This document shows, one piece after another, positions 41,201 to 51,977 of a stretch of DNA of 64,000 bases. The number at the start of each line of letters is the position of its first letter. The first letter of the stretch is position 1. The translations under genes were made by a program, and so were the position numbers. The DNA comes from Hymenolepis diminuta (Eukaryota; Platyhelminthes; Cestoda; Cyclophyllidea; Hymenolepididae). The DNA lies in contig CAADRB010000056.1 of the NCBI GenBank assembly GCA_900708905.1, positions 818,134-882,133 of the forward strand. Direction: 5' to 3'. Under the pieces are notes generated by a model. It saw only the letters and a program-made list of their open reading frames with translations. It had not been told where the DNA came from and did not search any database.

Positions 41201-44200
41201 AAAAACTCAACGCGTCTACAATTAGAAAGCATCAACGAAAATTCCTACGCGCTATCCATGGGTAAGAGGAATATTAATCAATTACATGTTTGATAACAAA
41301 TATTTTGTGGTTAGTAGGTAAATTTAGAAATGAACTCAATTTTTTGCTAAAGTCAAGCATAATCATCTTTTATGCTTGATTTTTTAATTTGGAACTGTAA
41401 ATCTGACAAGTTAGCATGGAATGCAAATAAATTAATTAGTATTATATAACAATATCAATATCAGATTCTCCGGAATTATGTTCATTCTTGGCCAACGGGA
41501 GATTTTCACGTTACATTTATACATTCGGGTTTACTGTTTTTAAAGGTTTTTTAGTTTTTACTTAATGTCATTAGTTGGTCATCAGATTACTTGTTGAATC
41601 AGCACTTAAAAGAATACAAAATTATAAAATTTGAGATAAAAGTCACTTTCTGAATCTCTAATAGACTATGAAATTAATTTATCAGTAATTTAAATGCACA
41701 TACAGACACAGATATAATAATGAAATTTGTACTATCTTGCCCATATGTATTTCAAGACGGGAAATCTTAGTACCTCTTCGAGTTGCTAATATGTGACAAG
41801 AATCAGGCAAAGAATTTGTTAACTCTGATTCATACCGCCTAGATTAGTAGGTTTTGGTGGAAAAGTCTGAGGCGAGTAAATAAATATTTTGATTAGTTGA
41901 AATAGGCTCACCTACACCGACTGCTTAATATCATAAAATCTCTTTTAAAAAGTCCCCATAATAAAGCAACAACAATGACCACTAAAGAAATTAATAGAAA
42001 ATCAAGTGCAACCAGAAAGGACAATTTTGACTGAATATAATCTTAATGTAAGCAATAAATTAACAGTACAATTAAAGGTAACTCAATTTAATGAAAGCCT
42101 TCGTTTGGATTTAAATCAAAATAAACATCTTTCTTTGATTGAAATCAAATCTATTAACTAAAAAGTATTTCAAAACTTGGTTGATAACCTGTAACGCAGA
42201 ATGTTCGTGATTTTTATGATCAAATGGTAAACATTGAATATGAAATATTTCGGGGAAACTTCATGCATAAACCTTTGTAAGTTGTCTTTGCTGAACATCA
42301 ATAAATTATTACAAATAGGAAAACGATGTCACTACGGTATTGACAACCTTTGTTGACGTTTTGAGAGATTTTAACATAGAAAAGTTGCTGTTTCTTGATA
42401 ATTGTCATTTTATTTGAAAAGAACATTATTTAATAAATGCAGTTGATTTCCGCAGTACCTTTAAAAATGATTGAATAAATTAACTTAGGGTAACATGGAA
42501 ATAATTTCAATAGCTAATAATCCAATTTAAATTCAAGTTACAGAGTTGGAATAGATAATTTATATAGTTAAAATTTTGTCATTTGATAATGAAAATATTC
42601 GTAGATAGGGAAAGTGACATCCATTAAATACAGAAATCGAAAATATAACAAAAAATTACCATTACAGTTTTACATTTTATTTAAATTTAGAATTTTTATT
42701 AGTCAGTAATTTTGTATAATTTGCATAAATATTTTCCGATTTCTTATATTTGTTTATTTCAGGATAGAAATTATTTATCAATATCAAATCACTTTTGTTT
42801 TCACGAAACCGACAGCTTAGCCAGTCAAAAGTAATTAAAGCATAACTTTCAAGACACAAACTTAGTTCCTCACAGTAATTTTGTTAAATGATTGCATTAT
42901 GTACGTTAAATATGGAAAAATATTTTTTTGAAGCAAAATTCAGAGTTTTTATATTATTTTTTAATACCTTTTCTGCTAAAATATGTTATTGGTGCTCAAT
43001 ACAGTGAAAATAATATCGAGAGGAGGCTCTTTCCATCTAGAAAATAAAAGAAATAACTTTTGTTATTCATGCTCAAATCAATGGATATTTTTCCTTGATA
43101 TTCACAATGATAGTTCTAAATATTCGTTTATTATAAATCAAATAATTTTCTAGGTTAGATAACACTTAATTGGGGAAAAATTACAAATAGACCTCTTTCT
43201 CATTACACCAAGGTTCAAAATTGATATTATAATTAATACCTTCGATGAGAATGCGCCGAGCGAAAGCTTTATATTGAAGACATATGTATTGCATCTTCAT
43301 TTGCTGACAGTCGCTCTGAAAAAATAAATAAATTTTCAAAAGATTCGTTATGATTTGGTCTCTACACTCGAAAGTCTTGGATTTTTGAGGAACAAAGTTT
43401 AATTAGTGTCTCATTTTAGAACCTATTGGATAAAGAGGATCAGAATAACGGCTTTCACGGAATAAGGTTTGCTTTTAACTGAATTTTCTAAATCAAAATT
43501 TCAAAAATTTACTTCAGTTGTTTTAACAAAAATGGGATGGTTTATCTGAAAATAAGGAAGTTTAAACTGCAATCATCTCGTCTATAAAAAAAGAGAGTCC
43601 AATTTGATTACATTTTAGGAAAATGGTACCTTTATTATTAGCTTAGTAAAAAAAGTTATGTATTTTTATGTTAAAAAATTTCAGTGTCTCTTTCGCTGAA
43701 TATTCTATTTGAAGCATTTCAAACTAATTCGAGTAGAAATCATCCAAAAAATTAGTTTGACGATAAAAAGGTTCGCAAAACTAGGATCGAAATCGCTTTT
43801 ATCGCTAATGAGTGTCTGGATTGTCATCTTACCAAGGATCCATAATCACTCTTCTAGGAAATTTCGCGATAGCGGTAAAATAGTATACTCCTAGGTTTTT
43901 TGTCAAAATATTTAATGAACTTACCTATTTAGCAACGATGAATTCAGTGATTCGATTAAATTAATGGACTTATCAAAAATTACTATAATTTGTTATATTA
44001 AGTATTTTTAAGCACAATAGCTACATGTTTTTTCCATTTTATTATGCACAAAATTTTTCTTTCAATAACATTTTAATATTCATTTTCAGGCTCCGGAAAG
44101 TTAAACTGGAACAGAGGAAACTGCAAGACAACGCTAACACTTTGATTGACTTGGCAAAAGTAAGTAAATCTTCCTCTTTCTGTACCAGTAAATAAACTCT

Positions 44201-47200
44201 GATGCTTAGTGCTATTGAAGCAAAATGGGACGGAATATTGACTGAATGAATATTTCAGTAAAAAATAGGATTTGTTGCTTGTTTCCTCCATATGGCGGCA
44301 AAGCAATACAAAACAAAGTATTTAGCGTTTTTGCAATATTCAAAAACGGTAACGGAAATTACTTCATACACGACGATTTCGTTGGTTTTCCTGTTGTTTA
44401 AATTGTGCTGCGGGAATTTCAAATTTACGCTAATAGATCACAGTAATTCCTAAGTTTTCATAACTTTTAAATTAAAATTCATTTTATTTTTCCTCCAACA
44501 TAGATTTTATCTGTGGTATTTGGGTAATTCCGTCTAAGCTACATGTCATCATTTAATAGATCTTTATTTTGAATAAGATATTATCGTTAAATCATTTAAC
44601 ACCAGTTAGTTTAAGGGTCGAAATTCATACTTAGTCGAAATCAGAAGTTTTTAAGCGTGTCAACTTGTCGGTGAAATGAACGAAATATTTAAATTCATCA
44701 TTTATGTAAAGATATATATAACTGAAAGAAAGGAAGTTTTATGTCTTTAAGTGAAGTGAAGATATCTATTTCTTTTAGCGAAAAACACGCTCAACAAGCA
44801 AAATTAGCATTAAAGCTTCAATTTGTCAGCGTTCACTCTTTCCATAATGGGTTGGCTTGGAAAGAAACTCTCGTTTTCTCTGCAATCGCATATGATATTG
44901 CACTGAAAATTTTCGGAAAGAATTCACAAGAAAGCATCCCTTGAATTTCGTTAAAATGCAATTTCTTTTATTTGGTAGATGTTTTAAATCTTGACGCATG
45001 AACTCGTTTCTTTATATGACTTAAATTTAATTGAATGCATACAAAAAATTTTACTAAAAACATTTTTCATCGGTTTTTTTTCCTTTTAATCTTTTCGAAG
45101 TATCAGGCAATTATACTTAATGGCTAGGGGTTCAGCTATTGACAAGTAGTTTCAACTCTCTTTCCCCATACTTCCAGGTACTTCCTTATCCACACACCCA
45201 TTTTACTTCACTTATAAATGTACGCACATTTTTTCTCTACGATATAACTATTCTTTGTGCTTATAAGCGACCAATGGTCCTTACTGTTGTTCATCTCTAC
45301 CCATATCTTGCTGCATTTCTCTCATAGTGCTCTGCTTTAAATTTTTTTCTGATGTTTGAATGCCTAATATTTATCATCAGCTTACGCTTATCTCATTATC
45401 TCATTAGAATGTCTGTGTTAAGTCTCTTGCCTTATGGTGCCTAACTGAAATTGCTATTATCGTTTTTATTAAGGCTTGCTAATTGTTTCACTTCCTGATT
45501 TACATTAAAAAACAAAGGGAACAATCAAGTGAAATGGTTCAATCATCTGAATTTACTTAACTTGAATTAAGTGTTGAAGTGCAATAATAATTAGGTTTCT
45601 CATTTATAAATAAAGTATTTTTGGTATCATAAATTGGTGTTCCTATATAAAAGAGACTATGATCATTATTTGTTATTTAAATCAATACATATATTTATAT
45701 ATATATCATATGTATCATACGTCAGCACATAAATGGAAATCAATATAAATAAAAGAGAAATTGATACGAAGGTTATCTTACTTCTATTTCTTTTTGCGGG
45801 GGCGTTTCTTTAAGGATATTTTTTCCTTTTCAAACTCAATTCATACCTCTTAGAGCTGAAGTTGATTAAAATCGATATTTTTCGACGTCTGAACAGAATT
45901 CATATTTTTTCACTGAACTCGTGTCAAGGAAGTGGAATGTTAAGTTTTTGTTTTTCTGAACGGGTATTTGGGAAAGGAACCTCATTGCCGCTCTGTCACC
46001 AGCTAACCCGATGATCAGTCACTACCATAGATAACAGGTTTAAATTAATTCTTTGGACCACGTCTATAACCGTGGTTTACCTAAATAAGGCGCCTAGGTT
46101 ATAGAAGTGGTATTAACAGTGAGGACTTAGCTGAATGCTAGAGGTAAGATCACTTTTGCTTATACAGTAAGCTAAATTTTTACATCTGTGAATTATGCAG
46201 ACAGGAGTTAAATGGTGTTAATGGGAAAAATCAGGAGAAGATATTCGTTGCTAAAAGAAGGTAAAAGAAATTTAGTATATCTAATGGAGAATGATTTCGG
46301 ATAAACTGCTAGCTGTAGAATACTTGGTGACCCAGCCTGCTCTGTCATGCTTAAGAGCATTTTATTTTTCACATCCTAATAAATTTACGTTTCATTGGTC
46401 TCATCTCTTCGTTGAAATATGCTTTAATTCTTGACTATGTGCAATGGCTGTGTTTTGGCACATTCTTCTAATTTCTGAGTGTAATTCGAGGAGTTAATGC
46501 TCACAGCATATCATACTTAACTTCACGATATCCTTAGCGTTTTAACTGATATTTATAGATGAATAAATTTTTATAAATGTATTCATTTGTGCAACATAGA
46601 GAAGATGAATTTTATTGATAAATTTTGTGAGTTCAGTCACAGCCTATTGAACTGAAAAGATAACAGGATCAAATAATATGGTTATAACGGCGTTTAGGAA
46701 TTTTATTTGTTTAGGTAGAAAAGCATGATTTTGATCTGCTTTGTTTTTCCAAACCTCATCACTTAAGATCAAGTTATCTAGTAGAATGAAAAGAATATGA
46801 AAAAATTGCAAATCTAAACCATTGTTACGTTATTTAAAAATTACATTTGATTTAAAATTTTGTCATTTGGATATGGTTAATATTTGACAGGCAAAGGGTG
46901 GTTATTACCCATTAACTGGCAATAGTAATAACTGGCGAATGCCAGTTGTCATGTTATCTAGACGTTGACAAACACCTTGTTAGCTCGATTTTTCGGAATA
47001 ATTTAAGATTTTGCCACTAAAACGAACGATTATAAAATTCATTTGAAATTTTAAGCGTTACTGCTTTATAAAATTTGTTTAGATAGCATTTGAGTAATTG
47101 ATTATTATTACCCACAGTGATAATAATAATAATGAAATTGATTAATATAATGTCCAACAAAGGATAAAGGAGAGGAGATCAAAAGATGCCGAGGTCAATG

Positions 47201-50200
47201 TCAAGGTATCAAAGAGACTCACTTCATTTGATTTTTGGATTCGAGTTGTACATTATTGACAAAATGGGTTGCTCGGGTTCCTAAATTCAAACTTCATGAT
47301 CCTCATTTGGATTGCAACAAGTTTTTGTCTCTGAATATGTTATATTTGTACGATTGGCAACCTTTAAGACCGCTGACTCGGTGTGGTATATGTCCATGCT
47401 TTTTATAATAATGCATAATGATATAATGACATCTATTTCACTTGTAGACGCAGTCAACAATAAACGACACGGTTTCTGAGATGCGAATTCAACATAAGAG
47501 ACTTCAAATTCAGTTGGACACAATTGAGGAGTCCCTGTTACGCATTCAAGTAAATGACTTCTGTTAAAAGTTAAACTGAAAGTTCCAGTTGAATTTTGGC
47601 CGGTTGCCTGTTAAGTAACTACGCAACTGCTTGCAAGTTTTTTGGATTTGGATTTTGGATTTAAAATTTAACTGGTATTAATATTATCCATAACAATGTG
47701 GTCGAATTTTACTGGTTTTAATCTTGAGATATATGAAATAAGGAAAGAACACTAATCGAATAGGAGTAGATAATGAAGCCCGGATATCAAAAGTTTTATT
47801 CTATTTTAATTCTGGGAGCACAGAGCTGTCCTTTTGCTCAAAACGGACATATAATCAGTTCTTATTGTTTCCAAGCTAAATTCTCATGGTTTATCCCTAT
47901 TTCCTGTGTTATTTTACGTCTGCAAAATTCAGGGTCTATTGGACAGTTAATTTAAATCAATTTAACCAGTGTATTAGAAAAATGTTTCAGCTTTGAAATA
48001 AAAATGAATGTTTAATATTTGGTGAGAATCAATAGATTTCAACGTTTCCTACATAGTTGACTCTTCCATTTGACTTAGTTTTGTCAATTGTGTTTTCAAA
48101 TTTTGTCATATTGGCATACATAAATTTTTAAACAGAATAACTGCCAAAATCATGTGTAAGAATAGTTGTTTGCATAGTTTTAAACTATTACAAAAATGAA
48201 ATGTCCAAAGTAAACAATGAGAGTGAGAAGGAGCCATCAACATAAAGCCAGGGTCTATGTATTTTAATGACGAGAATACACTCGGTGTGGTCTCTGTCAA
48301 AGCAGTTTGCTGGTGCATGCCGGCTCGAGTACCTGGACAGTTAGCCCAGATAAATCCCTCCCCTCTTCATCGAGACAGTCAGTGATTATATTCTCCCATA
48401 AATAGTCGTGTTTAAAAGTTAACAAAGCGGATTTGAAATAACTGCACTTTTGTCTTGCCTTCTCTCTGAGTCTGAGTGAACTGAAGCCTAGCGATATCTA
48501 GTAGCAGAACAAGATCTCCTAGCAATACCGCAGTATGAAAGAGTCATATTTTACATAAGTGGGCAACAGAGAAGTTGCAAAAGAAAGAACGAAAACTTGA
48601 TAATTAAATTCCTATATAAGTGCAAAATAAAATACCAATCAAACGAAAATAGGTATTTTAAAGAGAAATAATTTTGTTAAATAAATATCCATGATTGAGC
48701 GCAAATTGCCTTTCCATAGTTAAAACCAATGTTAGATATCAAAATTATAGCGCAACTTAATTAACGGTAGATTTCGACTTGAGCATACTTTACTGTGCTC
48801 TTTTATGCTAAATCACGTTAGATCGTATTATCCCACAACTACTTTGCTCTGAGACGAATGGTGTACCTGAATCTATATTTTGTCGGTTATATAAATCAAC
48901 AGACTTGATAACAAGTGGATATGGATTCTCAAGAAAAAATTAGACAAATTTTTAAATTTTGATACTGGAACATTAGAACATGAAGAAGTGGACAGTACTT
49001 AGGAATGAAAAAAACGTACCACCTGAATTGAAAGATCAAATTTTGTAAGACTTTTATGATAGCCTGGTTTCCATTTCTAGTCGATCCATTTCCCCTAACC
49101 CACATGGCCTTTTAAATGCTTTTTACTTGATAAAAAACTGTGATTGTTAACCTTAAGTTGATAAAAGCAATAAGTTAATTATATGCGTACGATTTTCATT
49201 GCGACAAAAAAGAACTACAATTAGGTTTGAAGAAATCACTTAAATATCGCTTGAAATAGTAAAAATAGAAAATTACTTACCGACCAATCATTCATGCATG
49301 GGCACAGTTTCACTGATTGCCTACTGGTAAATATCCCGTGATTATGCTTGATATTTTTATCAACAGTAAGATAATAAAGATTGAAATTATATTTCGTGGG
49401 AAATCGTTTAACATTGGAAACAGAAAATATGGTGAGAATAAAGCCAAGATATCAAAAGACTCTTCTTTATTTGATTATTTAATGAGTTTAGTTTATCGCT
49501 TCATATTTTAACCTACTGACATATCCAAGTATGTCATGAGTGAATTCCTCGATATTCATATCTTAGTAACCATTTGATTAATTTGTACGGTTTGTCATAA
49601 TGATGACAAATGAAAAATACATTAGCACTTTTGGGATAATTTATATAAAAATTTATAAGACCAGAAAATAAAAGAGCTGGATAGCCATAAAATTCCAAAG
49701 AAGCGAATCAGATTTCGAACTCATATAAATTCATCTAATTAAGTGTGGACATAAATTTTATGTGTATGCTTGAATTAACAGCAACTAATGTAAACTTATG
49801 TGATAACTGTCAGGCGTCAACTGAATACAATATATTTTTGTGCCTTAAGCTAATGCAATAAAAAAGGGGAGATAATTTTGTCAATCTAATAAAGTGGGGA
49901 GGGAGAGGAGGGTATATATTAACCTATTTGTTAGTTTATTCTACTACATAGTTATTCATGTTCGCTTGGTATTAGGCGTCACTACAGCCTGGGTGGTGTT
50001 TTTAATAGCTGATGTCATGTCTAATAGGCGGAATTTCTGGAAAGCATCACAAGTAATTTTCTGTCCGACAACATTAAAAGGGGGTAAATATGTAGCGACG
50101 ATATATTTTACTGTTTCCAGATTAAACTATATTTATGCAGACAATATTATAAGCTTTACCCTGTTCCGATTAACAAGTATTAAAACATCACTTTGAAGTG

Positions 50201-51977
50201 AAATGATCACATTTACATTGTTTCTATCATTGCCAGTTCCCAAAATGCACCCAATTTGTTTCGGTCAGACTTTATTTAATGATAGGCAACCGCAATATTT
50301 TTAGGTGGAATTTTATTTTCAGCTTTTTATCCGTTAACAGTAAAATGATATAATACACTGCTGTATTTCAGAAGATGGAAAATTGCAAATATTCGTCAAG
50401 AGTTAACAGATCGCGCTTGACTAAATGGAAAATTGTTTAATGATTTGTACCTGCGAATAGAACCTAACGTTCTTCCTCATCTTCTATATTGGTCCGTAAT
50501 AGATCAATCGCTTTACACTACCAATAACACATCAGAGATGTGATGTTTTGGTAGAATAGTGCATTTGAATTAAGCTGATTATAATTAGCCTTTTTTCAAG
50601 AGAATACTAAATGATTTGAGATGTATTGAGAGAGGTAAGATCGTTAACAAACTCTAATTTTTTTTTCTATTTTATATAAAATTTAAATTTCATCTGAGTG
50701 AAGACTTCGGTAACAAATCCTTTACTCTTCCTTATAGTCTTTTAATCATGGTCTTTTTAGACAATTCTGTGCGTTATTCGTGTGATTGGAATCTTTAAAA
50801 AGACTAACAAGGAAACTAGTTTATCTACTATCTAAATGTCATCTATTAAGGATAATGAAAAACGAAAAATAAGTGCTTTCAAAACTTCTGGCATACGTGC
50901 TAAATTTAGCAATACTGCTAAGAAATCGATACACGACTTGGTATGTATCATAATAATAAGTCAGTTTGTTTAAAGACCCTACAAAGCATGCGAATTGGAC
51001 AATATGATGCATAATTTTTACGCTCCAGAACATTCAAGAGAGTGCTCTGCGAGACTTTATGATTAACTTTTCTGCATTTTTTCGTTCTTTTCCAGCGCTT
51101 GCTTGCTTCTAAAAGTTATATTCTGGGAGACATTTTTTGCTCTGTTACGTTGAGTAGCCTCTTATTTCGATTAATTCTGTGAGATAACGCATCTAGTAAC
51201 GTTAAGAAAGAAAAAGAAGTGCGGTTGGATGGTCTATTTCTTCTTCCCACCCTTGTTGTATCCAACATGAAGGTTTTTATTAGAAGTCTAGTATCTTAGC
51301 CCAACTAAACTGATTCAGCATTCCAACCATTGACTGGCATGTTTTCAAAGCACAGAGCATTTATATATTTTTTAAAAATACTTATAATGAGCTTTAATGC
51401 TTGGATTTAAACACTATCTCGCAATTTAACTAAAACCACCGCAATGACTCATTCTAACTTAAAGGAGCTCATTCGACCTCACATTTAAATGGGTTAAATC
51501 CATTATTCTACGATTAAATAATTTTCTTAAATTTAACCAATACGTTATTTATATTTTTAGGAACATTTCTCAACATTGCCAGTCATTCTGAAGTACATTC
51601 AAATGCAAACTCACAACTCCAGTGGTTCCAATCAGAAGAGTGAAGATCCCTTGGGTTCAGGGGAGGGTTTCGTCAGTCACGTTCCATCACACTCCTACAT
51701 GCGATATCGACCCCACTCCTCTCGAATCCTCGATCATCAGGGCTCTACAGCTACCACAATTCGATGTGATGATAGTGATTTAATCATTCACAGTTCGACT
51801 GCTCAAATCCCCGAAATTGATCAGTTAGAGGCAGCTGCTCAATCAGCTGTCTCTTTCGAGTCCACTCAATCCCACAAACCACCCAGTTCTGCAAGAGATT
51901 GCCTTGATGTTGAACCTGTTCAGAGAGCTGTCAGTGAACCTCCTTCCTCTTTCCCCGCTGCAGTCCGACAAGGCTGA
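13244..51977 (+). CDS. small-conductance calcium-activated potassium channel (SK/KCNN family), 11 coding exons
   Basis: SK channels are plasma-membrane tetramers that pass K+ when Ca2+ binds calmodulin fixed to their C-terminus. Coding exons: 13244-14204, 19949-21173, 23240-23426, 26147-26242, 35283-35806, 39036-39171, 39858-39968, 41134-41261, 44090-44159, 47448-47549, 51561-51977. All junctions are GT-AG and all phases agree, giving 1,318 residues. Residues 1-760 are a long polar N-terminus with a Cys/His cluster (254-286). S1 is about 764-786, S2 about 797-820, S3 about 843-870, S4 about 918-938, S5 about 966-993, the selectivity filter SIGYGD 1020-1025 and S6 about 1035-1060. The calmodulin-binding region spans about 1065-1155 and a coiled coil follows to about 1185. 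The family assignment rests on near-identical blocks such as [29 protein letters not shown] and LEQRKL. The start is the first ATG after an in-frame stop (13241-13243), although an upstream exon cannot be excluded. Vertebrate SKs are usually much shorter because their N-termini are short. Confidence 0.96.
14205..19948 (+). other. SK intron 1 (5.7 kb)
   Basis: Ends in ATCTGTAG before exon 2. Mostly AT-rich filler. It holds a 39-base-spaced repeated motif (16071-16126) inside a less AT-rich block of about 15,880-16,330 that could be an old mobile-element scrap. A minus-strand frame at 18782-19111 shows no recognisable family. Confidence 0.75.
16071..16126 (+). repeat. short direct repeat in SK intron 1
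   Basis: CAACAGAGCTCCGTATGA (16071-16088) recurs as TAACAGAGCTCCTTATGA at 16109-16126, 16 of 18 bases identical. It sits in a less AT-rich block (about 15,880-16,330) unlike the rest of the intron. Confidence 0.7.
19949..21173 (+). CDS. SK channel exon 2: second part of the long N-terminus
   Basis: Encodes residues 321-728 plus two bases. The acceptor ATCTGTAG was chosen over the CAG at 19999-20001 because only it restores the phase from exon 1. It begins [12 protein letters not shown] and contains an Ala-rich start, basic patches ([10 protein letters not shown]), an acidic stretch (TEDQEEDTL) and many Ser/Thr. No domain recognised. The donor is CGTCG followed by GTAGGT. Confidence 0.87.
21174..23239 (+). 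other. SK intron 2 (2.1 kb)
   Basis: AT-rich, ends in a pyrimidine-rich TTTGCGCAG. Nothing else recognised. Confidence 0.8.
23240..23426 (+). CDS. SK channel exon 3: pre-S1 and S1 helix
   Basis: Encodes residues 729-791. The pre-S1 block [17 protein letters not shown], then [20 protein letters not shown], matches the conserved NxGY(K/R)LG...SDY region and S1 of SK channels. Phase 2 in, phase 0 out; the donor is ACCAAG followed by GTAACC. Confidence 0.95.
23427..26146 (+). other. SK intron 3 (2.7 kb)
   Basis: AT-rich; ends in TATTTTTTAG. A minus-strand frame at 24115-24456 is AT-driven and not convincing. Confidence 0.8.
26147..26242 (+). CDS. SK channel exon 4: S2 helix
   Basis: Encodes residues 792-823: [20 protein letters not shown] then [11 protein letters not shown], matching the SLYSLALKCLI...GLIIVYH type of S2 in this family. 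Phase 0 on both sides; the donor is TTAGG followed by GTAAGT. Confidence 0.95.
30168..30260 (+). repeat. dispersed repeat copy A
   Basis: Resembles 47,169-47,260 in order and spacing: GGGGATCAAAAAGATG here against GGAGATCAAAAGATG there, then a CAA-TCAAG block, an AGAGTCTC / AGAGACTC block, a TTATTT / CATTTG block and GACTCGGGTTGTA against ATTCGAGTTGTA. This was seen by eye; no alignment score was computed. Confidence 0.55.
33228..33242. repeat. short TA microsatellite
   Basis: An uninterrupted TA run of about seven units in intron 4. No other meaning visible. Confidence 0.8.
33440..34410 (+). mobile_element. decayed mariner-like transposon relic in SK intron 4
   Basis: The three reading frames together still spell a transposase of a different mariner-like group from the one at 1-812. 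An N-terminal part is visible around 33,460-33,660 ([21 protein letters not shown]). The catalytic domain follows: [14 protein letters not shown] and [10 protein letters not shown] before a TAG at 34012-34014, then in the same frame [20 protein letters not shown] and [11 protein letters not shown]. The second catalytic D is at 34129-34131. A degenerate [12 protein letters not shown] block lies near 34,220-34,250 and [13 protein letters not shown] near 34,310-34,350. Many stops and frameshifts make it dead. The terminal repeats were not located. Confidence 0.85.
35283..35806 (+). CDS. SK channel exon 5: S3, S3-S4 loop, S4, S4-S5 linker and S5
   Basis: Encodes residues 824-997 and two bases of R998. 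Conserved blocks: [11 protein letters not shown] before S3, [15 protein letters not shown] in S3, [20 protein letters not shown] (S4), [18 protein letters not shown] (linker) and [10 protein letters not shown] (S5). The loop between S3 and S4 (about 871-915) is longer than in vertebrate SKs. It carries two N-glycosylation sequons (N886-I-T, N890-S-S) and two cysteines (C881, C884). Donor: GAACG followed by GTAAAC. Confidence 0.95.
35807..39035 (+). other. SK intron 5 (3.2 kb)
   Basis: AT-rich, ends in TTGTTCTAG. Nothing recognised. Confidence 0.8.
39036..39171 (+). CDS. SK channel exon 6: pore helix and selectivity filter
   Basis: Encodes residues 998-1043. The first base completes the CER arginine of exon 5; then [20 protein letters not shown] (pore helix) and LSIGYGD, the K+ selectivity filter at 39100-39117. 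After the filter it reads VVANTYCG, where the SKs I know have a proline in place of this alanine (residue 1028, codon GCA at 39124-39126). Donor: TTTTG followed by GTAAGT. Confidence 0.96.
39172..39857 (+). other. SK intron 6 (0.7 kb)
   Basis: AT-rich, ends in TTATTTTGCAG. Nothing recognised. Confidence 0.85.
39858..39968 (+). CDS. SK channel exon 7: second half of S6 and start of calmodulin-binding domain
   Basis: Encodes residues 1044-1080: [20 protein letters not shown] then [17 protein letters not shown]. Close to the LVVAVVARKLELTKAEKHV block of the family. Phase 0 on both sides; donor AAAAAG followed by GTAAGA. Confidence 0.96.
39969..41133 (+). other. SK intron 7 (1.2 kb)
   Basis: Contains a tRNA-like sequence (about 40,472-40,545). 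Ends in TTGACTTCAG. Confidence 0.8.
40472..40545 (+). repeat. tRNA-like sequence, probable tRNA-derived repeat or tRNA pseudogene
   Basis: An A-box-like TAGCCGACTCAG and, about 55 bases later, a B-box-like GAGTTCGATTCC have the spacing of the internal promoter of a class II (long variable arm) tRNA. An anticodon-loop-like CCTTAAG lies between them, as in leucine tRNAs. A proper acceptor stem is not visible, so this is unlikely to be a working tRNA gene. Confidence 0.45.
41134..41261 (+). CDS. SK channel exon 8: calmodulin-binding domain
   Basis: Encodes residues 1081-1122 and two bases. [20 protein letters not shown] and [13 protein letters not shown] closely follow the calmodulin-binding helices of SK channels, which hold calmodulin constitutively and open the gate on Ca2+ binding. 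Donor: CATGG followed by GTAAGA. Confidence 0.96.
41262..44089 (+). other. SK intron 8 (2.8 kb)
   Basis: AT-rich; ends in TATTCATTTTCAG. Nothing recognised. Confidence 0.8.
44090..44159 (+). CDS. SK channel exon 9: end of calmodulin-binding domain
   Basis: Encodes residues 1123-1146, [20 protein letters not shown] then LAK, matching the family's [20 protein letters not shown] block. Phase 2 in and phase 0 out confirm both junctions. Confidence 0.95.
46931..46946. repeat. perfect short inverted repeat
   Basis: ACTGGC, loop GAAT, GCCAGT: a perfect stem of 6 base pairs with a 4-base loop in SK intron 9. Short enough to be chance. Confidence 0.7.
47169..47260 (+). repeat. dispersed repeat copy B
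   Basis: Partner of 30,168-30,260, with the same order of blocks. A shorter related stretch lies at about 49,430-49,490 (CAAGATATCAAAAGACTC then TTCTTTATTTGATT). Confidence 0.55.
47448..47549 (+). CDS. SK channel exon 10: C-terminal coiled coil
   Basis: Encodes residues 1147-1180. [18 protein letters not shown] and [16 protein letters not shown] show the spacing of leucine, isoleucine and valine of a coiled coil, as in SK C-termini. Phase 0 on both sides; donor ATTCAA followed by GTAAAT. Confidence 0.93.
47550..51560 (+). other. SK intron 10 (4.0 kb)
   Basis: AT-rich; holds a shorter relative of the dispersed repeat near 49,430-49,490. Ends in TATATTTTTAG. Confidence 0.8.
51561..51977 (+). 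CDS. SK channel exon 11: last coding exon, polar tail
   Basis: Encodes residues 1181-1318 and the TGA stop. It starts [14 protein letters not shown], which finishes the coiled-coil region, then a Ser/His/Pro-rich tail with no recognised domain. The stop is followed by a short CTGA tandem run. Confidence 0.92.
   Translation, partial: EHFSTLPVILKYIQMQTHNSSGSNQKSEDPLGSGEGFVSHVPSHSYMRYRPHSSRILDHQGSTATTIRCDDSDLIIHSSTAQIPEIDQLEAAAQSAVSFESTQSHKPPSSARDCLDVEPVQRAVSEPPSSFPAAVRQG

Larger units (their letters stand above)
44160..47447 (+). other. SK intron 9 (3.3 kb)
   Basis: Holds a perfect 6-base-stem hairpin (46,931-46,946) and a copy of the dispersed repeat (47,169-47,260) close to the acceptor. 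Ends in TTCACTTGTAG. Confidence 0.8.
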
